Positions 51,169-60,612 are shown, numbered from the stretch's first letter. The stretch: DNA of 64,000 nucleotides from Altererythrobacter sp. B11 (GCF_003569745.1 NZ_AP018498.1:3201001-3265000), one strand, 5' to 3'. The notes: generated from the sequence alone by a model not told the origin. Program-made: numbers and translations.

Positions 51169-52655
51169 ACGAAATGACGGGAACCACGCTTCTTCCGCCC
51201 CGGCGCGCCGTGCCGGCCGGGACCCTCTACACCCGCGGGGAATTGCACGAGTTCAAGGCGGCCGATCAGGACTTCGTCTATCTGGTGACGGCAGGGGCGG
51301 TGTTTGCCCTGGATGCCGCGGCCAAGGCGGTGCTCGATCGCCTTGCCACGCAGCCCATGGCCTATGGCGATCTGGTGGCGGCGCTGGGCGCGGCCGGCCA
51401 TGCGCCTGCCGATGCGGAAGAGCTGATCCGCGAGCTGCGGCTGGTGCGCGCGCTGGTGGCCGAAGGCGATGCGCCGGCCCCGGCACCTGCCGCCCCGCCA
51501 GCCGATTTCCCGCTGCAGGCGCTGGTGCTGAACATCACCAACCAGTGCAATCTCGCCTGCACCTATTGCTACGAATTCGGGGCCGACAAGATCGCCACCC
51601 CCCAGGGCAAGCCCAAGTTCATGACGCTGCAGACGGCGTGCAACTCGGTGGACTTCCTGCTCAAGCAGGCCGGCGCGCGGCAGGCGGTGCATATCACCTT
51701 CTTCGGCGGCGAGACGCTGATGAACTTCAAGCTGCTGCGCGAAGTGGTGGCCTATGCCCGCCGCCAGGGTGCGGCGCAGGGCTGCACCGTGGGCTTCAGC
51801 CTCACCACCAATGCCACGCTGCTGACGGACGAAATCATCGCCTTCCTGTCGGAAAACGAAATCGGCGTGACGGTGAGCATGGACGGCCCCCCCGACCTGC
51901 AGGATCTGCGGCGCGTGGATAAGAAGGGCCGCGGCACCTATGCGGTGATCGAACCGCGCCTGCGCAAGCTGATCGCCAACCATCGCACCCGCGCCATTAC
52001 CGCTCGCGTCACGCTGACGCAGGGCGTCACGGATGTGGTGCGCATCTATCGCCACCTGAAGGACGATCTGGGCTTTCACGAAGTCGGCTTCGCGCCCGTC
52101 ACCAACTCCGGGTCGCAGGACTATGCGATCGAGGACACCGAGATGGAAGCGGTGCTGGAGCAGTTCCACGAACTGGCGGACGAATGGCTGGAATGCGCGC
52201 TGCGGGGGGAGATGCACGGTTTCTCCAACGTCAGCGAGACGATCGGCGAATTGCTGCAGGGGGCGAACAAATCCCATCCTTGCGGCGCGGGGATTGGCCT
52301 GCTGGGCGTGAGCCCTTCGGGCGATTTGTCCCCCTGCCACCGCTTCACCGATGCCGACACCCACAGCCTGGGGCATATCTCCACCGGCATCGACACAGAG
52401 AAGCGCGACGATTTCCTGAGCCGGGGCCATGTGGGCGCGAAATATGAATGCCAGAGCTGCTGGGCCCGCCCACTGTGCGCCGGCGGCTGCCACCACGAAG
52501 CCTTCGTGCGCTATGGCGATACCGGCCATGCCAACCTGCATTATTGCGACTGGATCCGCCAATGGACGGATACCTGCCTGCGCATCTACGGCGCCGTGAG
52601 TGCGCTGAACCCCGGATTTCTCGAACGTTTTGCCGAGCGGAAGGGCATGTCATGA
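51165..52655 (+). CDS. qhpD: Radical SAM/SPASM maturase for the amine dehydrogenase gamma subunit
   Basis: This 496-residue enzyme forms the thioether cross-links in QhpC. The N-terminal region (about 1-110) is a PqqD/RRE-like peptide-binding domain. The radical SAM cluster is NQCNLACTYCYEF (Cys128, Cys132, Cys135). The SPASM domain contains CGAGIGLLGVSPSGDLSPC, YECQSCWARPLCAGGCHHE and a final Cys in YCDWIRQW. The overlaps with qhpA (ATGA) and qhpC (ATGA) support tight co-expression. Confidence 0.95.
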   Translation: MNEMTGTTLLPPRRAVPAGTLYTRGELHEFKAADQDFVYLVTAGAVFALDAAAKAVLDRLATQPMAYGDLVAALGAAGHAPADAEELIRELRLVRALVAEGDAPAPAPAAPPADFPLQALVLNITNQCNLACTYCYEFGADKIATPQGKPKFMTLQTACNSVDFLLKQAGARQAVHITFFGGETLMNFKLLREVVAYARRQGAAQGCTVGFSLTTNATLLTDEIIAFLSENEIGVTVSMDGPPDLQDLRRVDKKGRGTYAVIEPRLRKLIANHRTRAITARVTLTQGVTDVVRIYRHLKDDLGFHEVGFAPVTNSGSQDYAIEDTEMEAVLEQFHELADEWLECALRGEMHGFSNVSETIGELLQGANKSHPCGAGIGLLGVSPSGDLSPCHRFTDADTHSLGHISTGIDTEKRDDFLSRGHVGAKYECQSCWARPLCAGGCHHEAFVRYGDTGHANLHYCDWIRQWTDTCLRIYGAVSALNPGFLERFAERKGMS

Positions 52656-52981
52656 AGCATCTAAAGCCCATCAACAGGAAGGCGGCGCGCATCGACGAGA
52701 TGGTGTCGCTGGAACAGGAAGACGTCGTGGCGCTGCAGGGCGGCCCCGCCCCGCATGTCCCCATGGGGTGCACCCTCTCCTTCTCGCCCGGTTGGGAAGT
52801 GGATGCGGGCGGCGGCACGGCGGGCCTGTGCCAGCCGGTGGAGCGCGACATCTACGATTGCTATGTCACCTGCTTCTGGCCGGTGCAGGTGCCCGATCAC
52901 CTGAATTACTCGCCCGACTGGGCCAGCAATTGCGCCGTGGCGACCAAGGACTGGCGCAATCTGGACCTCGTGTTCCCCTGA
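52652..52981 (+). CDS. qhpC: Quinohemoprotein amine dehydrogenase gamma subunit precursor (CTQ carrier)
   Basis: This 109-residue precursor has a leader of about 28-33 residues and a core that keeps every cross-linking position of known QHNDH gamma subunits. The thioether pairs are Cys40-Glu49, Cys60-Asp66 and Cys74-Asp82. The cofactor pair for cysteine tryptophylquinone is Cys70-Trp76. All spacings match the published numbering (Cys7-Glu16, Cys27-Asp33, Cys41-Asp49, Cys37-Trp43). The core has SPGWEVDAGGG, LCQPVERDIYDC and CFWPVQVPD. The ATG overlaps the qhpD stop. Confidence 0.96.
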   Translation: MKHLKPINRKAARIDEMVSLEQEDVVALQGGPAPHVPMGCTLSFSPGWEVDAGGGTAGLCQPVERDIYDCYVTCFWPVQVPDHLNYSPDWASNCAVATKDWRNLDLVFP

Positions 52982-53033
52982 GCCCGATCCCGCCCCAGCC
53001 ATGGCCCATCCCGCTCTCCGGAGACCTTGCAGC

Positions 53034-54122
53034 ATGAAGACGCGCTTCCTCGGCCTCTGCGCCATTCTCCCGCTTGCCGCGCTCGCGGCCCCGGCAAGCG
53101 CCGCCACCATCGTGCTGGGCGGCTATCCCGACGAATTGCAGCTGGTCGACGATGCCACCGGGGCGGTGACGCAGAAGGTGAAGCTGGACACCGGCCTGCC
53201 GGTGAATCTGCACATGTCCAACGATCGCAGCCGGATCTATGTGACCACCAACACCAGCAGCGGCATCGAGGTGTTCGACACGGCCAGCCGCAAGATCATC
53301 AACAAGTTCAGCCTCAACACGCCCAGCGTCCGCTATCGCTTCAACGGCGGCGTGCCCGATCCCACGGGTCGCTATTTCTACGTGCTGGGCATGCGCATGG
53401 ACAAGGAGATCGACCGCTGGCGGGTGAGCAAGCCGCAATATATGGTGGTGGACCTCCAGCAGAAGAAAATCGTCCGCGCGGTGGATGTGGCGCCGGAGGA
53501 CGAACGCGCCAGCCGCTATGCCCAGCTGGTCCTCTCCGAAGACGGCAAGAGCCTCTACATCTTCCGGGATGAAGTGGTGGTCGTGGACACGGCCGAGCTG
53601 AAGGCGGTGAAGCGCTTCGACCTCGCCAAGCCGGAGTTTCCCGGCATGCTGGACGTCAGCTTCGGCGGGGCGCTGGAATCGCTGCGCAAGCCGGACGAAT
53701 ATGTCTCGCTGTTCATTTCCGAAGATCCCTACATCCACAACAAGGTGTTCGGCATCGCCCGCTTCGATCTCACCTCGCGCGAATTCACCTTCGCGCCGGT
53801 CGGCCCCGCACCGGAGAACATGGCCGGGCTGGAAGTCACGCCCGACGGCAAGGATGGCTACACCGTGGCGGTGATCGGTGACCTCGGCAGCCAGCGCTGC
53901 GAATTCTGGCACTTCGATCTCACCACCAACATGGCCGTGGACAAGAGCGAGTTTCCCTGCCGCCGCCGGTTCTATTTCGGCATGTCGCCCGATGGGGCGA
54001 AGCTCTACATCTATGGCGCGGGCTTCGACATCGCGGTGTATGACGCGAAGACGCTGCAGCCGGTGCAGGATTGGGAGCTGACCAACGATGCCACCATGGC
54101 GGGCATGCTGTTCCTCCCCTGA
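53034..54122 (+). CDS. qhpB: Quinohemoprotein amine dehydrogenase beta subunit
   Basis: This 362-residue periplasmic beta-propeller has a signal peptide (about 1-23, ASA-A). The repeated strands (YVTTNTSSGIEVFDT, FDLTTNMAVDKSEF, MSPDGAKLYIYGAGFDIAVYD) fit the seven-bladed beta subunit that contributes to the amine-binding site with gamma. GGAG lies 10 bases before the ATG at 53034. It follows qhpC by 52 bp. Confidence 0.93.
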   Translation: MKTRFLGLCAILPLAALAAPASAATIVLGGYPDELQLVDDATGAVTQKVKLDTGLPVNLHMSNDRSRIYVTTNTSSGIEVFDTASRKIINKFSLNTPSVRYRFNGGVPDPTGRYFYVLGMRMDKEIDRWRVSKPQYMVVDLQQKKIVRAVDVAPEDERASRYAQLVLSEDGKSLYIFRDEVVVVDTAELKAVKRFDLAKPEFPGMLDVSFGGALESLRKPDEYVSLFISEDPYIHNKVFGIARFDLTSREFTFAPVGPAPENMAGLEVTPDGKDGYTVAVIGDLGSQRCEFWHFDLTTNMAVDKSEFPCRRRFYFGMSPDGAKLYIYGAGFDIAVYDAKTLQPVQDWELTNDATMAGMLFLP

Positions 54123-54170
54123 TCGTGGCGGGATTTTCCTCCGGCACCCGCGCATGAGCGGATCGGGCGG

Positions 54171-55184
54171 ATGATGCGGGTCTGCGTAAAGGGCCGCGGG
54201 GTGGCCGCGAGCGCCAGCATCCATCTCCTCACCCGCGCAGGGCTTGCGCCGTCCTGCGATCCGGGGCCGGGCGCCGCTGCCCGCCCTGCGTCCCCCGCCG
54301 TGTTGCTGAGCGACCCGGCCGTAGCCCTGCTGCGCGACGTGTTCGGGCGGAGCGATCTCTTCGCCGACCGGCCGCGCATCCGCCGCCGGATCGTCTCCTG
54401 GGGCGGCAGCGAACCCGCCGCCCTGCCGCATGAGGCGCGCGTCCTCGCCGGCGGCGAACTGGACGCGGCGCTCCGCCCCTTTGCCGATGCCCCGGCGCAT
54501 GAGGGCGCAGCCGATTTCACCATCCACGCTGCCCCGCCCTTTCCCGAGGACGAGCTGCGCCTGTTCGGCGAACGGACCGCCAATGCCGCCCCCATGCACT
54601 TGCTGCATGCGGAGGATGCCGAGGCGTGCTGGATCGAAAGCGTGGCGGAAGGCTGGCTGTTCATGCTGCCGGGCGAGAACGGCCGCGGCTGGCTGCTGGG
54701 CGTGGGCGCGCCGCTGGATGCGCTGCTGGCGCAGAGCCGCCACCTCGCCCCGCGTCTCGAGCCGCTCGGCGCCCCCACCGCCAGCTTCGCCATCAGCCCG
54801 CGCATGCGCAGCCGGCTGCGGGGGGATGACTGGCTCGCCTGCGGCACCTCGGCCATCGCCTTCGATCCGATCTGCGGGGACGGCACCGCCCAGGCCGCGC
54901 GCGAGGCAATCCTCAGCGCCGCCGTGCTTGCCGGCATCGAACGGGGGGAGGACCGCGAGGCCTTGCTGACGCATTACGAATCCATGCTGCTGGCCGCCAT
55001 GCGCCGGCATTTGCAGCTGTGCCTGCAATTCTACGAAACCGGCGGAACCGGTCGCTGGTGGCGGACGCAGGCGGAGGCGCTGCGCGAAGGCTTCGCCTGG
55101 TGCACCGCACGGCTGGGCGCCATGCCCGAACCGCGCTTCCTGTTGCGCGGCTTCACCCTCGCCCCGCGCGAGCCCGCCCTGTGA
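54171..55184 (+). CDS. qhpG: FAD-dependent monooxygenase-like CTQ maturation protein
   Basis: This 337-residue protein has the outline of a flavin monooxygenase. It starts with a short beta-strand and Gly-rich loop (GRGVAASASIHLL) and has the second FAD motif in ACGTSAIAFDPICGDG (about 223-238). In Paracoccus, QhpG hydroxylates the Trp that becomes CTQ. The overall length is short for the class, and the first Gly-rich motif is degenerate. Its stop overlaps the qhpF GTG start. Confidence 0.85.
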   Translation: MMRVCVKGRGVAASASIHLLTRAGLAPSCDPGPGAAARPASPAVLLSDPAVALLRDVFGRSDLFADRPRIRRRIVSWGGSEPAALPHEARVLAGGELDAALRPFADAPAHEGAADFTIHAAPPFPEDELRLFGERTANAAPMHLLHAEDAEACWIESVAEGWLFMLPGENGRGWLLGVGAPLDALLAQSRHLAPRLEPLGAPTASFAISPRMRSRLRGDDWLACGTSAIAFDPICGDGTAQAAREAILSAAVLAGIERGEDREALLTHYESMLLAAMRRHLQLCLQFYETGGTGRWWRTQAEALREGFAWCTARLGAMPEPRFLLRGFTLAPREPAL

Positions 55185-56935
55185 GAGCCGTGCCGCCCCC
55201 GGCCACCCTGCCCCAGCCCGGCGGCCCGCAGCAGGCGCCCGCGCCGCTCCCCATCGCCGACTGGCGCAGCTATGGCCGCCTGCGCCCGTTCCTGCGCCCC
55301 TATCTGCCGCAGCTGGCGCTCGTGCTGCTCGTCAGCCTGCTCGCCACCGCCCTCGGCCTCGCCCAGCCCTATCTCTCCAAGCTGCTGATCGACCACGCTT
55401 TGCTGCAGCGGGATATGCAGGCGCTGGCCCACATCGCCCTCGTCATGGTGCTCGTCACCGTCGGTGGCTTTGCGCTCAACATGCTGGCGAGCTATCGCTA
55501 CATCGCCGCCTCCGCCGCCATGCTGTTCGATATCCGCGTGGCCCTGCTGCGCCATCTGCAGACGCTTTCGCCCCGCTTCTACGGCGGGTTCCGGCTGGGC
55601 GATTTGATGTCGCGCATCAACAGCGACGTCAGCGACGTGCAGCGGGCAACGGCGGACACGCTGCTTTCGGTGCTCAGCAATGTGCTGCTGTTCACGGGCT
55701 CGGTGGCGATGCTGCTGTGGCTGGACTGGACGATGTTCCTGGTCGGCGCCGTGTTGGTGCCCGCCTGCGTGCTGATCTTCCTCCATTACCAGCGCAAGCT
55801 GATGGTGATGACGCGCGACATGCGCGAACGCGGGGCGGATCTGGGCAGCCTGCTGGTCGATACGGTGATGGGCATGCGCGTAGTCGCCTCACTCCGCGCC
55901 GGGGAGCACGAGGCCGATCGCTTTGCCCAGCGCAACAACGCTTTCGTGCAGGCGATGTTGCGGATGCAGCTGACCTCCTTCCTGGCCGGCGCGCTGCCGG
56001 GCACGCTGCTGACCGCATCGAGCTCCGCGGTGATGCTCTATGGCGGGTGGAAGATCATCGAGGGGGAAATGACGATCGGCACGCTGGTGGCTTTCATGAG
56101 CTATCACATGCGCCTGTTCGCGCCGCTGCAGGTGCTGATGAACCTTAGCTCCGGCCTCGCCTCCGCCCGAGTGTCGCTGGCGCGGATCTTCGAGCTGTTC
56201 GACACGCGCGCCGAAGTGGAGGAGCGCCGGGACGCGCCCGCCCATGCCGCGCTGGCGGGCGATATCCGCTTCGAAGCCGTGTCCATCAGCCATGGCGGGC
56301 GCCGCGTGCTGGACGATGTCGATCTGCATGTGCCCGAAGGCTGCTTCTGCGCGGTATTGGGGCCGAGCGGGATCGGCAAATCCACCATGGCCGATTTGAT
56401 GGTGCGCTATCTCGATCCCGATAGCGGCCGAGTGACGCTGGGCGGGCATAACCTGCGCGACCTGCGGCTGGCCGACCTGCGGCGCGACGTGATCCTGGTC
56501 GATCAATCGCCCTATCTGTTCAACGACACGATCGGCGCCAACATCCGCTTCGCCCTCCCCGCGGCCAGCGAGGAGGAGGTGCGTGCCGCCGCCAGCCGCG
56601 CGGGGCTGGACCCGCTGATGGCACGCCTTCCCGAAGGGCTGGATACGCGCTGCGGCGAACGCGGCCTCGCCCTGTCGGCGGGGGAACGGCAGCGGATCGC
56701 CCTCGCCCGCGCGCTGCTGCGCAAGCCCCGCGTCCTGATCCTCGACGAACCCAGTTCCGCGCTTGACGAGGAGACCGAGCGGCTGGTGGCGGGTGGACTG
56801 CGTGAGGCGCTGCCGCTGGCGACGATCATCGTGATCACCCACAAGCCCGCACTGGCGGCCAGGGCAGACCTTGTCGTCACGCTCGATCACGGCGGTGCGC
56901 GGACGCAGCCTGCGCGAGTGGCCGCGCTTGCCTGA
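55181..56935 (+). CDS. qhpF: ABC transporter (exporter type) of the amine dehydrogenase operon
   Basis: A 584-residue fused permease-ATPase half-transporter with a GTG start coupled to qhpG. The six-TM domain spans about 35-320. The ATPase has Walker A GPSGIGKST (about 394-402), the Q-loop VDQSPYLFND, signature LSAGERQRI (Ala in place of the usual second Gly), Walker B VLILDEPSSALDEE and the H-loop ITHKP. The operon role is export of the cross-linked gamma subunit to the periplasm. Its end overlaps the start of qhpE. Confidence 0.93.
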   Translation: MRAVPPPATLPQPGGPQQAPAPLPIADWRSYGRLRPFLRPYLPQLALVLLVSLLATALGLAQPYLSKLLIDHALLQRDMQALAHIALVMVLVTVGGFALNMLASYRYIAASAAMLFDIRVALLRHLQTLSPRFYGGFRLGDLMSRINSDVSDVQRATADTLLSVLSNVLLFTGSVAMLLWLDWTMFLVGAVLVPACVLIFLHYQRKLMVMTRDMRERGADLGSLLVDTVMGMRVVASLRAGEHEADRFAQRNNAFVQAMLRMQLTSFLAGALPGTLLTASSSAVMLYGGWKIIEGEMTIGTLVAFMSYHMRLFAPLQVLMNLSSGLASARVSLARIFELFDTRAEVEERRDAPAHAALAGDIRFEAVSISHGGRRVLDDVDLHVPEGCFCAVLGPSGIGKSTMADLMVRYLDPDSGRVTLGGHNLRDLRLADLRRDVILVDQSPYLFNDTIGANIRFALPAASEEEVRAAASRAGLDPLMARLPEGLDTRCGERGLALSAGERQRIALARALLRKPRVLILDEPSSALDEETERLVAGGLREALPLATIIVITHKPALAARADLVVTLDHGGARTQPARVAALA

Positions 56936-57698
56936 ACTGCTTTCCGCGCCCCTCTGTCTGCCCTTCCCCGGTCGCACGGGCGCGGGTGTGCGGATCGCGG
57001 TGATCGACAGCGGCGTGCATCCGGCGCACGACCATATCGCCGCCGCGCAGCTGGTCGAAGGTGCGCTCATCCATCGTGACGGCACCGTGGAACGCGGGGT
57101 TGAGACCACGCTGGACCGACTCGGCCACGGCACCGCGGTGATGGCCGCCATTCAGGAGAAGGCGCCGGGGGCGGTCTGCATCCCCGTGCGCGTCTTCCAG
57201 GATTCGCTGAAGGCGAGCGCGGCCGCACTGATCGCGGCGATCCGCTGGTCCGCCGAGCAGCGGGCCGACATCATCAACCTGAGCCTCGGCTCGCCCAATC
57301 CCGCGCATGAGCAGCCGTTCGCGCGCGTGGCGGAGGAAGCGGCGGCCGTGGGCTGCATCCTGATCGCGGCGCGCGAGGCACACGGCAGCGCCTGCTATCC
57401 CGGCGCGCTGCCCGGGGTGATCGGCGTGGAGCCGGATTGGGAGTGCGACCGGGATCGCTATCGCGCGCGGTCGGGACCGGATGGGGAGCTCATCTTCCTT
57501 GCCTCAGGCCACCCGCGCCCGATCCCCGGCGTGCCCCAGCGCCGCAATCTCTACGGCATCAGCTTCGCCACGGCGCAAATGGCGGGCTTCGCCGCGCTCG
57601 CCTGCGAAGATATGCGGCTAACGGGCGCAAGCGCCCGAGGCTATCCCGGGCTCCGCGGGCGGCTCTCGGATGAGATCGGCCTGCATCTGCCAGCGTAG
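56895..57698 (+). CDS. qhpE: Subtilisin-like (S8) leader peptidase for QhpC
   Basis: This protein of about 267 residues has the S8 triad: Asp in IAVIDSGVHPAHD, His in RLGHGTAVMAA and Ser in YGISFATAQMAG. In the studied operons, QhpE removes the QhpC leader inside the cell. No signal peptide is seen, which fits. The oxyanion-hole Asn expected in the A-x-N motif is not apparent (LIAAREAHGSACYP is in that place). Possible starts are TTG 56871, GTG 56895 (used) and TTG 56928; all overlap or abut the qhpF end, and none has a clear ribosome site. Confidence 0.88.
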   Translation: MRGRSLREWPRLPELLSAPLCLPFPGRTGAGVRIAVIDSGVHPAHDHIAAAQLVEGALIHRDGTVERGVETTLDRLGHGTAVMAAIQEKAPGAVCIPVRVFQDSLKASAAALIAAIRWSAEQRADIINLSLGSPNPAHEQPFARVAEEAAAVGCILIAAREAHGSACYPGALPGVIGVEPDWECDRDRYRARSGPDGELIFLASGHPRPIPGVPQRRNLYGISFATAQMAGFAALACEDMRLTGASARGYPGLRGRLSDEIGLHLPA

Positions 57699-57862
57699 CG
57701 GGTAAAAGCGACTTCGATCGCAGCCGTGGTGTCAGCAGTTCGTTCGCCACGTGCGACTGCTCGAATTGGGAATCAGAGCAAGCGCGACCTGTCGAAACTC
57801 GGTTCAGGCCAGGTCGCAGCAACATCGGCAAAACCTGCCCCGCTGACGTTAACACCACCAAA

Positions 57863-57890
57863 CCCCTGCGCTCGCAAACGAGCGCAGGGG
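57863..57890. terminator. Hairpin terminator between qhpE and the TonB receptor gene
   Basis: CCCCTGCGCTCG (57863-57874) pairs perfectly with CGAGCGCAGGGG (57879-57890) around a CAAA loop. It lies between two convergent units, so it can serve both. T-tracts are weak on both sides. Confidence 0.7.
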
Positions 57891-57903
57891 CCATGGTCGC
57901 CGT

Positions 57904-60612
57904 TTACTGGATGCGGTGGCTGAACCGGATCCCGAAGAACTGCGGCTTGATCGGGAAGGTGCGTGACGATTCCGAGCAGAAGGTGATCGAACAGAAGGTG
58001 TTCATCGTCAGCTTGCCCCGCTTGTCGAAGGCGTTCTGGATGAACAGGTCCACCGACCATTCCTCCTTCTTCACGCCGGCCGAGAAATCGAAGGACACGA
58101 AGCCGGGCGTGCTGCAGGCCGCCCCCTCCCTGCCGCCGCAGACCAGCAGATTGTTGTCGAAAACGTTCAAATCCTGCGTCGCCCCCGTCTGATAGAGCGC
58201 TGCCCCCTGCAGGTAGGCTTTATAGTCGCCGATGTCGGTATCGTAGCGAACCGAGGTGGTGCCCTTGAACTTAGGCTGGCGCGGCAGGCGTGTGCCGTCT
58301 TCCGCCGCCACTTCTGCCACCGGCGGGCTGCCGAAGGTTGCGCCGGCCGTGCAGCTGCTGAGCTGGCTGATCGCCAGCGTATCCGGATTGACGGCGTAGT
58401 TGCAGAAGTTCCCGTCCAGCGCGGCGTCGTTATAGGCGCCGGATGTCGAGATGGTCACCTTCCCCAGCTTCAGATCGGCATCATATTCCACGCCATAGAC
58501 GCGCGCCTTGCCGGCATTGCCCGTCATCCCGGCGCCTTGCGTGCCCGAGATCACGACGCTGTACTGGATATTGTCCCAGGTCTCGTAATAGACGGCCGCA
58601 TTGAAGCGGAAGATGTTGCCCCAGGTCGTCTTTACGCCCAGCTCGTAGTTGCTCAGCTTCTCGGATTCATACGAAGGCGCGGCGGCGATGCCGACATTGC
58701 GGATGCGCAGCGGGCGGTTGAAGCCACCGGGGCGGAAGCCGGTGGAATAGGTGGCATAGACCATCTTGCGCGGCGCAAACTGCCAGTCGAGCGCCACCTT
58801 GTGGGTTTCGCCATCCTCCTTGTAGCGGCCGATCTGGTCCGGATCGGTGATATTGGTATTGCGGCATTGCAGCCGTTCCGCCGGCAGCGGAACCGGGCAG
58901 CCCAGGGTTCCGGTGGGCAAGTAGAGCGACGTGGAGGTGCTGCGCGCCGAGGCCATGACGCCGCTGAACCCTACCGTTTCGAACTTGGTCCAGAAATAGC
59001 GGATGCCGGCGGTGAGCTTGAGGGAGGGAGTGAGGTTGTAATGGCCCTCCGCGAACAAGGCCTTGTCATCCCAGGTGTTGTCACGCTCGCTATAATAGAA
59101 GGCCTCGTTCTTCACCGCAGGAGAACCCAGGATCATGGTGCCGCCATTTTCCACCGGCACGCCGAAGCCTTCGGGGTAGTTGTTGTCGCCCCCGCCCGCT
59201 TCGGTGTAGCCGGCGATCTCGCCCAGTCCGTGGATGGCGTAGTTGTTGTCGGCCTTCTGCTTGCGCCACTGGTAGAAACCGCCGACGGTCACATCGAATG
59301 GCCATGTCATCGGCGTGGTCAGGCGGATTTCCTGCGTGAACTGATCGTCGTCGGTCCAGCCCTCATAATACTGCTGCGGGCTGATCAGCGAATCGCAGCG
59401 GAAGGTTTCGTCGGCGCCGGTGCAGCTGTCCTGATCGAAGAACTGCAGGTAGTTTTCGTAACCCGGCCCGAAACCGTCATAGGTGACGGTATAGTAGGTG
59501 TAATCGTTCCGCAGGTGCACCTTGCGCTGGTAATAGCCGGTGGCGGAAACCAGATCCCAGTCGCCGATATGCCCGTGGATCGACAGCGAAGCCTGGTACC
59601 ATTTGTCATCCTGCTTGGTGAGATCGTAATCGTGCACCTGCAGGTCACCCACGCGCGGATCATAGCCGAAATAGCCATAGGCGATTTCCCGCTGGGCATT
59701 GATCTGCGGCATGATCGTCCAGTCGGGCGCGGGTTCCCACAGCACCATGATACGGCCGCCATATTGGTCGAGCGGGTTGTAATCGTCTTCCGCGATCGCG
59801 GAATTGTCGAGCGTCCAGGAGGTGTCGGGATTCTCGTCGCCCAGGCTCAGGACGGAGGGCCGGCCATCGTTGAACGTGCCATTGTTCGGCGTATTGTCGA
59901 TGTAGCCGCCGTCACGCCGATAGAAGCCCATCGCGCGGATGGCGAAATTGTCGCTCACCGGAATGTTGACGAAGCCCTCGCCCTGCGCGCCGAAATCGCC
60001 ATCGCCATATTTGTTGCCTTCCACCGTGTAACCGGCTTCGAACATGCCGATCTTGGGCTTCTGGCTGATGAAGCGGATCGTGCCCGCCAGCGAGCCGGCG
60101 CCGTAAAGCGTACCTTGCGGGCCTGAGAGCGCCTCCACCCGCTCGATGTCATAGACATGGATGTCGGGCACGCCGGTGCCGGCGATCGGAATATCGTCGA
60201 GGTAATAGCCGACCGAAGCGTAGCTTCCGCCCGCGGGAACGATGCCGCGGAAATAGGCGGTCTGCCGCCCCGGCCCGAGGCCAGCAAAGGAAACGGACGG
60301 AAGAAGCGTGGCGAAATCCGAAAGGCCCTTCACCTGGCGGTTTTCCAGCATGCTGGCATCCAGCGCCTGGATGGAGATCGGCACCTTCTGGATACTTTCG
60401 GACCGCCGCGTGGCGGTGACCAGAATTTCCTGAAGACCCTCGGGGGCGGCGCCAGCTTCGCCTGCGGCGGCAGGCTCAGCTTCCGCGCTGGCCTCAGCCG
60501 TTGCGGCGGCTTCCTCTGCCGCGGCCACGGCCGGGGTGAGCAGCGGCGCAACCAGCGCCGTGGTGGTAAGCAGGCACGCAACTGCTTTTCGCGATGCCGA
60601 TGAAATATTCAT
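57904..60612 (-). CDS. TonB-dependent outer-membrane receptor
   Basis: This 902-residue receptor has a signal peptide (about 1-31), an Ala/Glu-rich linker and a TonB box (EILVTA, residues 62-67, with the TRRSESIQKVPISI pattern). The plug domain (about 75-200) has VEALSGPQGTLYGAGSLAGTI, and the C-terminal barrel starts near 210. It belongs to the large sphingomonad OM receptor group for plant and aromatic compounds rather than classic siderophore receptors. The ATG at 60612 gives a clean signal. The barrel ends HRIQ instead of a C-terminal Phe. Confidence 0.93.
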   Translation of the reverse strand: MNISSASRKAVACLLTTTALVAPLLTPAVAAAEEAAATAEASAEAEPAAAGEAGAAPEGLQEILVTATRRSESIQKVPISIQALDASMLENRQVKGLSDFATLLPSVSFAGLGPGRQTAYFRGIVPAGGSYASVGYYLDDIPIAGTGVPDIHVYDIERVEALSGPQGTLYGAGSLAGTIRFISQKPKIGMFEAGYTVEGNKYGDGDFGAQGEGFVNIPVSDNFAIRAMGFYRRDGGYIDNTPNNGTFNDGRPSVLSLGDENPDTSWTLDNSAIAEDDYNPLDQYGGRIMVLWEPAPDWTIMPQINAQREIAYGYFGYDPRVGDLQVHDYDLTKQDDKWYQASLSIHGHIGDWDLVSATGYYQRKVHLRNDYTYYTVTYDGFGPGYENYLQFFDQDSCTGADETFRCDSLISPQQYYEGWTDDDQFTQEIRLTTPMTWPFDVTVGGFYQWRKQKADNNYAIHGLGEIAGYTEAGGGDNNYPEGFGVPVENGGTMILGSPAVKNEAFYYSERDNTWDDKALFAEGHYNLTPSLKLTAGIRYFWTKFETVGFSGVMASARSTSTSLYLPTGTLGCPVPLPAERLQCRNTNITDPDQIGRYKEDGETHKVALDWQFAPRKMVYATYSTGFRPGGFNRPLRIRNVGIAAAPSYESEKLSNYELGVKTTWGNIFRFNAAVYYETWDNIQYSVVISGTQGAGMTGNAGKARVYGVEYDADLKLGKVTISTSGAYNDAALDGNFCNYAVNPDTLAISQLSSCTAGATFGSPPVAEVAAEDGTRLPRQPKFKGTTSVRYDTDIGDYKAYLQGAALYQTGATQDLNVFDNNLLVCGGREGAACSTPGFVSFDFSAGVKKEEWSVDLFIQNAFDKRGKLTMNTFCSITFCSESSRTFPIKPQFFGIRFSHRIQ

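Noticed and set aside
14557-57698. PQQ biosynthesis genes (pqqA-E)
   Set aside because: The only radical SAM/SPASM protein is QhpD, tied to QhpC. No PqqA peptide, PqqB, PqqC or PqqE was found.
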